From Pteria penguin (lineage: Eukaryota > Mollusca > Bivalvia > Pterioida > Pteriidae), in the NCBI GenBank assembly GCA_035048485.1, contig CM068588.1, positions 1,984,001 to 2,048,000 of the forward strand: a stretch of DNA of 64,000 bases, given 5' to 3'. Below are positions 12,040 to 24,609 of the stretch, one piece after another. The notes beneath the pieces are model-generated. The model did no database searches. It saw nothing but the letters and a program-made list of their open reading frames with translations, and was not told where the DNA came from. Each line of letters starts with the position of its first letter. Position 1 is the stretch's first letter. A program made the position numbers and the translations under genes.

Positions 12040-12115
12040 AGGGGCTGACGGGATTCGAACCCATAGCCTTTCGACCGGAGCCCAGCATGGTTCCCATTCT
12101 TTCTGGTCGAGACAT
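12040..12115 (-). mobile_element. tRNA-like SINE head remnant
   Basis: The minus strand reads ATGGGTTCGAATCCCGTCAG, a perfect B-box with T-arm pairing, but the rest of a tRNA cloverleaf is not convincing. Probably the head of a decayed SINE. Confidence 0.4.
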
Positions 12116-12229
12116 GACTTGCTATCTATTACTGTATGTTCTCAATAAAGCTGTAAATTAAAATGGAATGTCGCTGCTTTCAGCTTTACGAAGACCATTT
12201 TGACTTTTGTGTGCAATAATATTGTTAGA

Positions 12230-12490
12230 CCCCCATCGTTAGTTAGTCTGTTCGTTTGTCTGTCTCTCTGTCGCCAAACGGTTTCCGGATAACTCGAGTA
12301 TCATTCATCAGATTCAAACCACATTTGGTTTAAGTCATGGTTAGAGGAAGATGCCTTCTTATTTTTGAGGTTACAGGTCAAGGTCATAGTCTGACTTTAG
12401 GGTGAAGATATGGTGAAACTTTATTTCCGGATGATAACTCTATAACGAAACATAAAATTCAAACCGAATTTTGATATATTTGTTACTCTC
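12230..12490. repeat. Probable decayed dispersed repeat
   Basis: Text such as GTCTGTCTCTCTGTCGCC, GTTTCCGGATAACTCGAGTA and GGTCAAGGTCATAGTCTGAC resembles a widely dispersed invertebrate repeat. A loosely similar arrangement (GTCTGTCCGTCTGTCAC and later GTTCGAGTTTGGTCAAG) lies at 14800-14940. I cannot name the family. Confidence 0.35.
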
Positions 12491-13781
12491 AAATATAAAG
12501 CGTTGATTATTTTTAAAATGCTTTAAACTTTAGTATAACATTTACTTATTATTCTGAAGAGTGGAAGGTGTCTGTCGTTTTTAATTTAAAGGATAAAAGG
12601 TGAGGCAAAAAACCCTACAAGTGAAAATACAGTAAAATGTAAAATCAACAAGAAAAACAAATTGTAGATATACATGGAGTGCGCCGCAAACTTTGAAATA
12701 CCTCGGGTTGGGCAAACATTTTGTACAAACATTTACAAACATTCTGTAGTTATAGTAAGTAACAATTAAAGGTCGAGTTTGCCACGGTTTACCTACTTTG
12801 GCAGAATTTCTGCAATAATAATATTATCGTAGTTTAAATCGTGCTGGTCGAGCTCATGTGATTGCCTGTCGTTTCCCCGGTGGATGAAATCATTATTATG
12901 TGAATACTACTCCTTCGAGATTTTTCATCCCCCGCCCCCTCCGATCTCATTTTGTTCGGGTATTTTGGATCTGACACTTGCATGACCACTTTCCATTTTA
13001 TTCAGTCTTGGATATGTCTCATCTTGAAAATCTACAAATATGTTCTCTCATCAACGTTGTAGTTTGATCAACATAAGCAGGAACGATAGGCTCGTATTCA
13101 TAATGCATCAGGAAAGTCACCGCAACTGTTATTTCATAATCAAATACACCGTTATGGCGGCCTTCTTTAAAATCTTGAGACAAAAGGGTCAGTTTTCTTC
13201 CGGTCAATAGGTCAGTAGAGGTCCAGACTCCACAGAGTTTCTGGTACAATAGTAACATCATTACATTAGTTTTACAACAATAACATCATTATCTGATATT
13301 GCGTAAGTCGTATAGGGTTAATTTATAAGTGGAAAGAGAAGGACGATTGAGACAGCGGGTTTGAATGGCACAAGATCAACGTAATGCTCCTGATGAGTGA
13401 ATATGCTTACTTGTTATTGATATAGTTATAACCATGATCGGGGAACCTGGTGAATGCCAATATAGATACAAAATGTCTGCGATAATCAAACCCTTGTTGT
13501 GAAGCTATTTGATGCGTCATCGACGGGCTGCTGACGGGAATATTCTCTGGGAGATTTCCGCAAGGCAGGGATCAAAGAAGTTTTTATTGAAATTATTATG
13601 ACATGAGGAACATGTATCGTTTAATATGTGTCCATTTCACTTTTGTGTATTGGGATTAAAATCACGCCTTCGTGGAGGTATATTTTTTTTAATTTGTATT
13701 TTGTGCGTTTTATACACTGAGCTTTTAAATTCGAGCTTTTACAATGTTTCTTTCTTTAATAAATTATTTGGGTTATTACGT

Positions 13782-13782
<1 letters not shown>

Positions 13783-13864
<82 letters not shown>
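13783..13864. repeat. (AT)n microsatellite
   Basis: About 40 uninterrupted AT dinucleotides. Confidence 0.98.
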
Positions 13865-13870
<6 letters not shown>

Positions 13871-16584
13871 AATAAATTATAAACTGAAACTGACTCATCA
13901 GATAATTCAAAATTGTGGGAAAGTTGCACTCGAAGTAGAATAGGGAAGGAAGTATGTAATCTTCTGTAAAACCTCGGTTCGGTACATGTATTTAAGCTGA
14001 TGGGATGTTGCGCAGACGAAGTGACACCCGATTCGTGGATTCTTCATGATGGTATGACTTTTGTAAAGTGAGAATTTATCGATGTTTTGTCAGAATCTGT
14101 ATGCTGAAGTGGGGGTAAAATATGATAAAGTGGATGTTATTTGCCAGGGAACATTGGCTTCCACTCTGACATTAACTACAATAAAGGGTTTATTGTGATT
14201 CCCATTAATGAAGTGCCGATAAAAAAATGTCAGAGGGAAATAACCACTGGAAATCTGCAAACTATTAAGCAAGTTATTTTTGTGCCCTTTCATGCATGTT
14301 GTGGGTCATCTTTGTTCTTCCGTCCTTCCGTTTTGTTAAAACATTTGGCTGAGACTAAGTTGGTTGATCATTAACGTAAAGTATACAATAATAATTCAGA
14401 TAAGTTCAATGTTTCGGATCTGTAAAACAAGCTGCTTGTAGCTTATATTCCTTCATTTCCCATGTTGAAAAATAAATATGAGAGAGACATACTGATACAA
14501 AAATAGATCTTGCAGTCAGAGAGAGAGAGAGAGAGAGAGGGAGGGGGGGGGGGGGGGTAAGATGTAAGGAGATTTTTTCACAGGCCTGGGAACATTTTTG
14601 CTAAAGGTGACCTTTTCTAATGCCTTAAGGGAGGAAGTCCTTACAGATACTTCAATGTTGTCAGGGATTACATAATACAGTATGAACTCGGTGACTGGCA
14701 TCTCTTAACTGTTTTACTCAACTCGCTTAATTAGTAATAGTAATGTCAGTCGGTTTGTTAGTCTCTCGTCGGTAAAACCTGAGGGGACTGTAGGTTTCAA
14801 CTTCGTCTATGTCTGTCCGTCTGTCACTGTTTTTTCAGGATTTTGCAATCATGGAAGTTACTTGAAATTTGGTATTTAGCTTTGTATCAGTGCGTTACAG
14901 ATCAAGTTCGAGTTTGGTCAAGATTGACCTATATTTGAAAGAATTACCGGTGGGAGACAAGTATTTTTTCATTTTTTTTTTCTGTTGCTTTGGATATTTT
15001 GAGGAATGATCAGATAAGATTTGTTATTATGTAATGTTCAGCGTGATCACTTTAACAGCCATCTTGCAAATCTTTATCTTTATGTATCATGGAGGGATTT
15101 TGGGGAAATTCTAAAGCCCCTTTAATCATATTAAAGAAATGATGTTGACATCATCGTTATATCCAAATGGTTGTAACCGCGGCCGTTTTTACCGTTTATA
15201 AATACACTCAGATTCCCGCCTTAATGCCTAGGCAGTCTCTAAGGATTTAGCTCGCACGTGTTTTATATTTCCCCTATTTATTATATATTCAGTTCTATAC
15301 ATGCAATGTATGTATATAACATGAAAAATTATATAATTAAAGATTGACAAAAACCGCGCTCATCGATGAACTAAAGGAGAAAACTCGGGACAATTTTAAA
15401 AAGGGCTGTGCCATATTGTGTTAATTGTGCTATAATAATTTGATATTGTTTACAGCTTGATTATTTCGGCATGATGAAAGCCAGAGTGACACTCTCCGGA
15501 TTCATTTAATTGACTTTGACTTTACTCGATTCCTGCGGCTTTGTGAACATACCCCTCTTTGCATAATCTTTTTGTTAATCTTTTAATTGTTATATCCATT
15601 ACATTATATAATTTGTTGGAATTCAGACGTCTGACAGGTCGGTTCCCTAATGTAAAGAGATTTTTTTTTTTTTTACAAAAAAGGAGATCCTTTTTTGATA
15701 ACTCGCCGAAATGTATGTTATATAAATATTTAACCGAGTCTCTTTCGATGCAATATTATTTACGAAAAGTTCTGGTAATTTTGAGAAAGTTTTGGCAAAG
15801 TTCAGAATCTTATCTCTTTCTCTGTCGATTGAGACAGGCAGATACACCAATGAAACTAGATGACATCATCTGTCAAACATGCCAGAGGGCTGCGATTGAG
15901 GACTAGTTTTATATCGTTTTATAATGCCCTTTATACACTAACTTTGTATTGTTTATTCATCGAAAGCTTTGCAGATTATAGATTAACAACAAAAATATTA
16001 TAAAACACGAAATCAATGAATCCATACAAAAGGTCAGTTACAGCTATGTCATATATCAAAACATACCATATTTTGTCGAATAATCTAGTAGTTAAATAAA
16101 AAGTTTCTTTTTCTTTCCGAGAAAAAGTGCTTGACAAATTTTCCCCAAACTACAAAGTTCTTTAACATTTGGGAGCTGAGAAGTCGCACCTGTTTAAAAC
16201 GGAGGTTTTACATAGAAATATTTCTGAGATATTTTTGTCTCAAAGAATGATTATAGGGACATTTTAAGAGAAAAGGTTATTCGTTCTCCATATCTAATTT
16301 GCAGATTTGACAATAACGTCTGTTTAATGGAATATTTTTTATAACGACCAGATTATATTACTATACAGTGTGACGAGAATCCTACACGAGAAATAGATTT
16401 TTATGTATTGAACAGGAAGAAGCACTGATAAATACATTGTATGGCTGAAAAAATGATCAATAAGATGTTTGTATACAATACATTTTGATGAGCTGTAAAT
16501 ATCTGCCTACAACCCATATATATATATTTATATATAAATAAATAAACATATATATAATATATATATATGTATGTATATATCTGA
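13865..16584. other. Gene-free stretch
   Basis: It contains (AG)n plus poly(G) at 14518-14558 and a T run near 15661-15674. ORFs such as 15559-15906 show no family match that I recognise and no splice context. A foldless, unique-looking region. Confidence 0.5.
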
Positions 16585-16798
16585 AATAGAATCAGTGAAA
16601 CCCCGAGGAAATACCTGTAGAAATACAAACTTATAAAGCACAAAGACACTACAGCTAACAAGGTACCCTATATTTCACTTATATTCGTTCCCCGACTGGG
16701 ACTCGAACCCACGACCTATGGTATCGAATCACCTAGCCGTCATGCATTCAACCCTCTAACCGACTGAGCTACCCGAGTTGTTAGCTGTAGTGTCTTTG

Positions 16799-16804
<6 letters not shown>
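16585..16804 (-). mobile_element. tRNA-derived SINE (family C), minus strand, with inverted tail copy
   Basis: Reversed, the core reads GGGTAGCTCAGTCGGTTAGA (A-box) and GTGGGTTCGAGTCCCAG (B-box), an almost complete tRNA-like head. The arms AAGCACAAAGACACTACAGC (from 16638) and GCTGTAGTGTCTTTGTGCTT are perfect complements flanking the head, so the tail is present on both sides in opposite orientations. The element abuts (AT)n at 16805-16888. A plus-strand relative is at 49750-49990. Confidence 0.8.

Positions 16805-16888
<84 letters not shown>
16805..16888. repeat. (AT)n microsatellite attached to a SINE end
   Basis: About 42 AT units directly after the GTGCTTTATATAT end of the family-C SINE. 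Confidence 0.97.
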
Positions 16889-16894
<6 letters not shown>

Positions 16895-17405
16895 CCTCTA
16901 TGGCACTATTCATAGTTAACGTATACCTGTGCATATTTTTGTCTAATTTTATATACCATAAATGTTTTCTACATTTAAATGCATCTGTCTATCGTGCCTA
17001 TGAAACTTGTGTCCGCGTATTGAGCGGTGCTGAAGAGTTTTATGAAATATTAATGTTTATCATTTAAATGTATCTTAAAAGCAATACAAAGCGAGACATT
17101 TTGTAATTATATATGTATGCAGAAAGACAGTGTACTGGGGGAGGGGAGGGACCCGTAGAGCTTCAGATCTAGTCGTCTCTGTTTGTGTCATCTTTTGTCC
17201 GTAATTTAAAACAAAAAACACGATATTGTTGTCGTGAATGTGTGATGAAATATGAGTACAAGGATGTATACAGTTCTGTAACAAGAGATGAGGATAACAC
17301 AGCCGAACTGTGCTTCCTTACTTGTTTACCACTACTAGTAAACAAATCTCGAGTTACCGGACTTTTTACAAGGTACAGTCGAGTACACTATCATACTCAT
17401 TTCAG

Positions 17406-17560
17406 GGCGACAGGATATCAATGAGTTGGACATCTTCTCAGGACTCGTACCAAGCAGGAAGTTAAAACTTAATACTAAAGTTCACTCCTCTACATGGCGT
17501 CAGAACAACACAAACGTTATGCGAGCAATGTGATCCGGATTCCGCTTTGAATTTGCACAG
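17406..17560 (+). other. Candidate untranslated exon (speculative)
   Basis: Bounded by an acceptor-like ATTTCAG at 17399-17405 and a perfect donor CAG|GTAAGT at 17558-17566, with an 18-codon open frame starting at ATGGCG (17493). It could be an upstream 5'UTR exon of the PKC gene, or chance. Only transcript data can decide. Confidence 0.15.
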
Positions 17561-18171
17561 GTAAGTGGTACCGTGGTGTTTACAATTTGTGTGATTTATC
17601 AGGAATAGGTGTTTTTTTCCTTCTCAGCAGAGCACACTGTAAAACGATGGGCCGTGTAATTAGCGTATGGATTAAATAAGTACATGTATATCAGAAATTA
17701 GTTCATGTAAATAGTACACACAGTGAAAGTATCATTCCCTGCCTGGACCTACGTAAAGATCAGTATAGGTAAGTGTATAGGAACATTACTATTCGCATTA
17801 CAAATAACGCTCTTGTATTTGTATGGGGTGGTATTTAAAATCATTGTGAGGAGAAGAATGCAGCTGTTATGTGCAGTATATATGGAGAATTTGTTACAAT
17901 GGTTGTGATCACACGCCATTATAACCAGCTTCTAGTTACGGGAAAAGCTTTTCATAAAATAACTTCATACAGGCCCATTCATCTTGTTTATAGTAACGCA
18001 TGATCTGATATCGAGTACATGTACAAAGCATGTTATGTGTATTGCACAGACAAAATGTGTCGTGTGTATCCATGCAGATTAAGTTATGTGTTAGTGTGTG
18101 GCTTTCCGTGTAATCAAAGTAAGCACTCCACGACCCTCCTTCTGTTGTCAGTGACGACTCTGGATCATTGA

Positions 18172-18425
18172 CTGAAGCCGGGTGGATCAGTGGATGAGGT
18201 GCTCGGCTCGTGATCGATAGGTACCGGGTTCGACTCCCGCCCTGGGCACAGCAATGACCTGTTTTTCGGATGAGACAGTAAAAACTGAGGCCCCGTTTCG
18301 TGGTAAGCGTGGCACGTAAAAGATTCCTCACTGCTTCGGGTGGGTCCGTTGTAAAGGTCTAAATTTCTATGCAATGCGTCACCATGTACGTGAAATAATT
18401 GCAGAGTGACGCCAATCAATCTTAG
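18172..18425 (+). mobile_element. SINE family A, well preserved
   Basis: A tRNA-like head (GGATCAGTGGATGAGGTGCT, CGGGTTCGACTCCCGCC), then GATGAGACAGTAAAAACTG, AGGCCCCGTTTCGTGGTAAG, CTCACTGCTTCGGGTGGGTC, ATGCAATGCGTCACCATGTA, and a tail ending CCAATCAATC. This copy is the clearest template for the family in the window. Confidence 0.9.
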
Positions 18426-18625
18426 GTAAGGGCGGCACCAGGGGAGGAGACCGTGATCCTAACCAACCTGGACGTCCGAAATGTAAATTTACATATCATG
18501 ACGTGGTTGTTGGACGCCTCTCGGGAAAATTGTCTTGGGGCAGGGCGGATCCCCCCCTCAATCTTCAGTCAGTGCCGACAACAAGCAGAGACACCATCCA
18601 TATCAGTGTAAAATGCTGTAGGTGT

Positions 18626-18769
18626 CAGTGGCGGATTTAGAGGGGGTCCCAGGCTCCCCTTTTCGCCACCTATTTACCAATAAAACTTCAGATTTGGTAC
18701 TAAAATGGTTTAGTAGTTTGGCTAATACACATGTGGGCCCCCTTTTCGGAAATTCTGGATCCGCCACTG
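18626..18769. mobile_element. MITE with CAGTGGCGGAT termini
   Basis: Ends CAGTGGCGGATTTAGAGGGG and AATTCTGGATCCGCCACTG are inverted repeats of about 15 bp around a 144-bp element. The flanks GGTGT and GGCGT are a weak 5-bp near-match. The right half of a second copy lies at 34510-34602. Confidence 0.75.
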
Positions 18770-18884
18770 GGCGTAATCTGTAGATGTATTCGGTAGCTGT
18801 ATTCGGTAGATGTAATCCAATGATATTAGTTTCTGTTTAGCTAACTTCTGTCTATGCTACTTGTTCCATTTAGTATCTGATTGC

Positions 18885-19012
18885 TGATATGCTCTGTAGA
18901 GGTGCACACCCTACTTGGCCTCTGGATTGAAAATTGTATTGTTTTATGCTGATATGCTCTGTAGAGCTGCAGACCTTACTTGGCCTCTGGGTTGTAAATT
19001 ATATTGTTTTAT
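18885..19012. repeat. Two-copy tandem duplication, about 64 bp
   Basis: GCTGATATGCTCTGTAGAG and ACTTGGCCTCTGG occur twice in the same order, ending GTATTGTTTTAT and ATATTGTTTTAT. Confidence 0.85.
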
Positions 19013-19754
19013 TTGTCAGTCTATAGAATGAAAGGTATGTCATAGACGTAGCGAAGTTTTATTTTAGTATTAGATATTTGTTTAGTTGTGAGCATTGTTT
19101 GTTTTGATATACTTAGCGCGGTAGTGGAACACCGCTGTTTCTACTAATGTCCATCGACTATAGATAAGGTATTATGTAACCGTACATGGAGACATACTGG
19201 CTCCCGGATCTCTCAGGAATGCTGGAGCATTCGCAGAGTGGGAAAGTGGTAATGTATCGGAGTATGCCGTCTGAAGATCCGGATTCCTGAAGTTTTCTTA
19301 TCTTATGATGGCTATTGTAAATTTTCATAGAGGCCTCCGGAAAGAGGAAATGTTCTGGTGACATTTCTCTCACAGTCTTAGATTTTTTCATGTTGACGCG
19401 CACTTTGTATGATAAGGCAGTTCTTTTACCCCAAAAACCAAATGTTGAAAGAAAAATTCATCGATTTCTTGATTTGTGTATTGCGTTTTGTAGAGGCAAT
19501 TGCTCATACAAGTATTGCTAAAAAGTGATCTTCAGAATGCATCAAAACATCGTGTAGTTATTCTAGATAAAAGAATCTACATGTATATTGCCATTGCACA
19601 CTTACGATTCCATCTTATGTTGTCCATGTCATGTTTACTTCTTTCATTTCGGTGTTTGTTTCAAAAACTTCTCAGAATATACGTAAGGGTTTAGAAGTGA
19701 TGGATTAAGTCTGTGTATCATTCAAGCTTTTTTCTATGCAAACGAATCAGCGTA

Positions 19755-20235
19755 GTTCTGTGGGTGACGTATTTGTCTTGAGTTCATGGGGTTCTGCCTT
19801 CGAGTCCTGCTGGTGACTCGTTGTTGTAATGTCCTCCAGGTGACCAAGTAAAACCGAGGCCCTGTGTTGCAGTGAAAACCGAGATTTCGTATTACAGTAA
19901 ACACCCGAACCCCTTATTACAGTGTAACCCGAGGTCTCAGGTTACAACACAAACCGAGGCCACAGTAAAATGCGAGGTCTCGTGTTACAGTTAAAACCGA
20001 GGTCTCGTGTTACAGTAAAAACCGAGGCTCAGAGTTAAGTATAAATAGAGGTCCTATGTTTCAGTAAAAAAAAAAGAAAGAAACACCCCCCCCCGAAGCC
20101 CCTTGTTACAATAAAAACCGAGATCCCATTTTACAGTAAATGTGGCACTTCAAAGATCTCCCACTTCTTCGGGTGGGCCCCGTTACATAGGTTAAAATAT
20201 CTGTGCAAAGCATCTAAAATCGGCATTACTATACA
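19755..20235 (+). mobile_element. SINE family A with internal expansion
   Basis: The head contains GGGGTTCTGCCTTCGAGTCC; the body motif AAAACCGAGGTCTCGTGTTA is repeated about ten times (19850-20140); the tail CACTTCTTCGGGTGGGCC follows. This is a second independent array inside a family-A SINE. Confidence 0.8.
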
Positions 20236-20599
20236 TGTAAAATAAATTACGTCAATATTCTTGACGAAATATGAAATAATAAACATTCAAATATTATAAA
20301 AACAGCGTAAGTAGGAAAGGTTTGTATGTGGGAGATTCTCGTATTACAGCGATTTAAAGAGATAACAGCAGAGCGTTTAACTTTTGAGATTACATCCGGG
20401 ATGGAATGTCAAAAAATAAAATATGAAATCACGGGTCATAGGTTAGATTCCGGGTACAGTAAGAGATTATTTCAATTGTGTGTTTTATGACACCTGTCAA
20501 TAATAAATTGATTTAAAAGGCGACATGTTAGATGCATGACTGATTAATATTTTGTTGTATATAAGATGTAGTGTTTCTGTGTTTATTGCCAAACGACAC

Positions 20600-20992
20600 A
20601 CCAAGATTTTTTTCACCAGTGGTGGCGACACCTGTCAGGTACAAAACGTCATAATTTTACCTATGCATTGGACCCACCTGAAGCAGTGAGGGATCTCTTG
20701 AGGTGCCAGTGTGTGTACCGTGACATGATACTTTGATTTATACAAGACCTCGATTTATACAAAACCTCGATTTATACAAGACCTCGATTTATACAACTCA
20801 TTGATTTATACAAGACATCGATTTATATAAGACGTCTTTTTATACAAAACCTCGATTTATACAAGACTTTGATTTATACAAAACCCCAGTTTATACAAGA
20901 CCTCGGTTTATACAGGACTTCGATTTATACAAAACCTCGATTTATACAAAACCTCGATTTATACAAGACCTCGATTTATATAAAACATTCTT
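20600..20992 (-). mobile_element. SINE family A tail, minus strand, with internal expansion
   Basis: CATTGGACCCACCTGAAGCA and GTGAGGGATCTCTTGAGG are the reversed family-A tail. They are followed by about fourteen units of ACCTCGATTTATACAAGA (20735-20992), the reverse complement of the AAACCGAGGT body motif. A third array within this family. Confidence 0.8.
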
Positions 20993-21049
20993 AGACGACG
21001 GACAAATAGGGATGCAGACGATGATAATTCACCTTAGACATCCCTTTGC

Positions 21050-21240
21050 GACAGCTGTACTCGACAGTGTGCTCGGCTGGGGACCTAGAGATTCCGGAAT
21101 CGACTCCCACCGTGGGTACACTTAAACGCTGCCTGTCGGATGAGACAGTGAGAACCGAGGTCCCGTGTCATGGTAAGCGTAACACGTAAAAGATGCCTCA
21201 CTGCTTCGGGTGGGTCCGCTGCAAAGTCTAAAGCTCACAC
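21050..21240 (+). mobile_element. SINE family A, 3' truncated
   Basis: Head GTGTGCTCGGCTGGGGACC with B-box GGAATCGACTCCCACC, body GATGAGACAGTGAGAACCGA and CTCACTGCTTCGGGTGGGTC; the usual tail is missing after GCAAAGTCTAAAG. Confidence 0.85.
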
Positions 21241-21260
21241 GAAAGGACGGTGATGGATTT

Positions 21261-21571
21261 GGTAATATTTGGTCATATGGCATCCATTTAAGGGACCATT
21301 TGTTATGTTTTAAGACAGCTAAATCATATAATGTTTGCCGGTTCCCATAAAGCATAACCTCAAGGAGGCAACCTTTATTGGTACCTATTGGTGTTAGATT
21401 AAAGGGGTAGAAGGTTTTTTTTTTAATGTGACATCCAATTAAGTGACCATTTTTTGTTGGTTTAAGACAACTAAATCATATACTGTCTGCTCGTTTGCAT
21501 AAAGCATAACTTCAACTAGGTAACTTTTATAGGTACCCATTGGTGTCAGATCATAAAGGGTAGAAGATCAC
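21261..21571. repeat. Two-copy tandem duplication, about 155 bp
   Basis: CAGCTAAATCATATAATGTT and CAACTAAATCATATACTGTC, each followed by CATAAAGCATAAC and GGGGTAGAAG or AGGGTAGAAG text, mark two diverged direct copies. Confidence 0.8.
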
Positions 21572-22167
21572 TGGTCCCATTCGAAAGACTTCGTAGTTTG
21601 AAGGGTTCTTTCAGTAGAAGGCATGCTCAGTAGTCATAGATTGAGACGGCAGCGAATTGTTCTGTCTGTGTTGGAGATGGTGATATGCACTGCGCATGTT
21701 TGCCCACCCGAATGGGTATCGGCTGTAGGTCAAAGAATGGTAATTAACGAGGCATCTGATTGGCTCCTCTCATGTAGAGAAAGAGAGGGACTACTCTTTT
21801 AATGTATCAGGGACTCTGATGGGATGAAATTATTTGATTAATCTATAAATAAAGATTGATTCTGCTGTAAAATCAAGAATTTTAATCTCATTTCGGTAAT
21901 GTAAAGATTCTGACCTAAAAAGTGTTATTCTTGTTGTTTACATTTGAAATTTGGCAAGTTTTTAGGGGCGACCCCTTTCCAGCAAGATTTTCTCGAAATT
22001 AAGGTGGATGACCTATAGTTAACTGTTAAAATTCTGATAAAGGAGGGACTGACAAACATTTTGATATATGGATTATATGAAGATTAGACGTAGAAAGTTG
22101 GTTATTTGACATGGGACCCTATGGAAAAAGGAATTACTATTCTTATGGATATTATATACAGCCAACA

Positions 22168-22169
<2 letters not shown>
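21572..22169. other. Gene-free stretch
   Basis: No coding text. GATTGGCTCC at about 21760 (reverse CCAAT) and CTGCGCATG at about 21690 are promoter-like words, but no initiation site can be assigned. Confidence 0.3.

Positions 22170-22206
<37 letters not shown>
22170..22206. repeat. Poly(C) tract of 37
   Basis: An uninterrupted C homopolymer. Length may be affected by sequencing or assembly error. Confidence 0.95.
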
Positions 22207-22457
22207 TTGAATCGAAGTGGATAGAACGCACGGTAGTAGATAAACGAGTGGTCTAGAGTCGGCAGTTAGTACACCAGTCTGAGAGATCTGAATGGATGTT
22301 GTCACTACCTGTATATACTGTATTGACTTTGCTGCAGTATCGTATAATGAGAGAGGTGTCGGATTTTATCACTGCGTACACCATCAGAGAACACGGACGA
22401 CGCGGTAGGATGAGCAGGATTGTGTGATTGAGGTATCATGGGAGATCTGCGACATCA

Positions 22458-23640
22458 AAGGTAAGCAGATGTTACAGGGGTTGCTATGTGTAAGCTACCA
22501 TGCTGGGGTTGCTGCTTGTAGGCAGCTAACACATGGGCTGCTGTGTGTATGCTGTTATGCTGGGGTTTTTGCTTGTAGGCAGCTAACACAGGGATTGCTG
22601 TGTGTAAGCAGATATTACAGGGTTGCTGTGTGTAAGCTGCCATGCTGGAATTGTCGCTTGTAGGCAGCTAACACAGGGATTGCTGTGTGTAAGCAGATAC
22701 TACAGGGTTGCTGCTGTAAGCTGCTATGATGGAGTTGTTGCTTGTAGGCAGCTAACACAGGGATTGCTGTGTGTAAGCAGATATTACAGGGTTGCTGTGT
22801 GTAAGCTGCTATACTGGGGTTGTTGCTTGTAGGCAGCTAACACAGGGATTGCTGTAAGCAGATATTACAGGGTTACTGTGTGTAAGCTGCCATGCTGGGG
22901 TTGTTGCTTGTAGGCAGCTAACACAGGGATTGCTGTGTGTAAGCAGATATTACAGGGTTGCTGTGTGTAAGCTGCTATGCTGGGGTTGCAGCATTGTAAG
23001 CAGCTAACACAGGGGTTACTATGTGTAAGCAGATGTCACAGGGTTGCTATGTGTAAGCTGCCATGCTGGGGTTGTTGCTTGTAGGCAGCTAAACACATGG
23101 GTTGCTGTGTGTATGCTGTTATGCTGGGGTTGTTGCAGCCTTGTAAGCAGCTAACACAGGGGTTGCTATGCATAAGCAGATGTCACAAGGTTGCTATTTG
23201 TAAGCTGCCATGCTGGGGTTGTTGCTTGTAGGCAGCTAACACAGGGATTGCTGTGTGTAAGCAGATATTACAGGGTTGCTGTGTGTAAGCTGCTATGCTG
23301 GGGTTGTTGCTTGTAAGCAGCTAACACAGGGGTTACTATGTGTAAGCAGATGTCACAGGGTTGCTATTTGTAAGCTGCCATGCTGGGGTTGTTGCTTGTA
23401 GGCAGCTAACACAGGGATTGCTGTGTGTAAGCAGATATTACAGGGTTGCTGTGTGTAAGCTGCTATGCTGGGGTTGTTGCTTGTAGGCAGCTAACACAGG
23501 GGTTGCTATGTGTAAGCAGATGTTACAGGGTTGCTATGTGTAAGCTGCCATGCCGGGATTGTTGCTCGTAGGCAGCTATCACAGGTTTGCTGTGTGTAAG
23601 CAGATATTACAGGGTTGCTGCTTGCAAACGAGCATCCCCA
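22458..23640. repeat. About 85-bp composite minisatellite, roughly 14 units
   Basis: Units combine GTAAGCAGATATTACAGGGT, TGCTGTGTGTAAGCTGCTAT and GGCAGCTAACACAGGGATTG. The first unit follows AAAG|GTAAGCAG at 22454-22466, a donor-like site. Units differ in length and order, with some partial ones. Confidence 0.9.
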
Positions 23641-24080
23641 CGGTTGTGTGTAAGCAGTTACTAGTATTATAGCTTTGTGTATAAACAGCTACTAGTATTA
23701 CATGGTTGTGTGTAAGCAGTTACTAGTATTACAGCTTTGTGTGTAAACAGCTACTAGTATTACATGGTTGTGTGTAAGCAGTTACCAGTATTACAGCTTT
23801 GTGTATAAACAGCTACTAGTATTACATGGTTGTGTGTAAGCAGTTACTGGTATTATAGCTTTGTGTATAAACAGCTACTAGTATTACATGGTTGTGTGTA
23901 AGCAGTTACTATTATTATAGCTTTGTGTATAAACAGCTACTAGTATTACATGGTTGTGTGTAAGCAGATACTAGTATTACACGGTTGGGTATAAGCAACT
24001 TTCGCAGAATTGGTGTATAAACAGCTATATCAGGATTGCTGTGTGTAAGCTGCTTTTACAGGGGTTGTCTTGTGTAAGCA
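23640..24080. repeat. 62-bp minisatellite (two 31-bp halves), about 6 units
   Basis: Alternating GTGTGTAAGCAGTTACTAG and GTGTATAAACAGCTACTAG halves, with ATTATAGCTT and ATTACATGGT endings. It adjoins and shares the GTGTAAGCAG core with the array to its left, so both probably arose from one sequence. Confidence 0.9.
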
Positions 24081-24569
24081 GTCGTAGTTTATGCCTTGGG
24101 CAGCTCTGGATCCGATTATATAGGTAACTTCCTTGTTTCTTTGTTAATTGCTTAGTTTTTCTGTGAATATGTCATGCCCTTTCCAAATATGCTCTTCAGG
24201 ATCTGCTTAACTTCCTTGTACATGTGCTACATGTTTGGGTCTTTTCCCCGATTTCTTCCGTTATATCATAATATAAGAATGTTTCGCATGTATTTAATTA
24301 CTATTACCACTGCGCCTGTGCCAAGCTATACTTTATATATACGGTTGTTCCTGTTTGTGTAACGTCTATTTCTGAGTATACTGCCGCTATCATTGTTTTG
24401 TACGGGTGTGCTTTGTCTGGTAATGTTTCTTTTCCTTTAATCATTAATAAATGGACGTTCTTCCTCTACTTCGAGTTGCTGCATCTGCAAAAATATTTGT
24501 TATCCTGTTTCCATGTAGACCCTCTGCTCCATCTTACGATGTCGTAAAAGGAAATGACGAGGAATAGTT

Positions 24570-24609
<40 letters not shown>

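Noticed and set aside
15559..15906. 115-residue ORF
   Set aside because: No family match, AT-driven composition and a homopolymer T run inside.
16680..16775. Functional tRNA gene (also 49855-49940)
   Set aside because: A- and B-boxes are good, but the central part is too long for a cloverleaf and both copies share SINE flanks, so they are tRNA-derived SINE heads.
18165..18419. ORFs with RSSEESFTCHAYHETGP-type text, recurring at 21122, 46294 and elsewhere
   Set aside because: The shared protein text is a translation of the family-A SINE on the opposite strand, not a gene family.
18618..18777. 8-bp target duplication around the CAGTGGCGGAT MITE
   Set aside because: Flanking octamers do not match; only a weak 5-base similarity is present.
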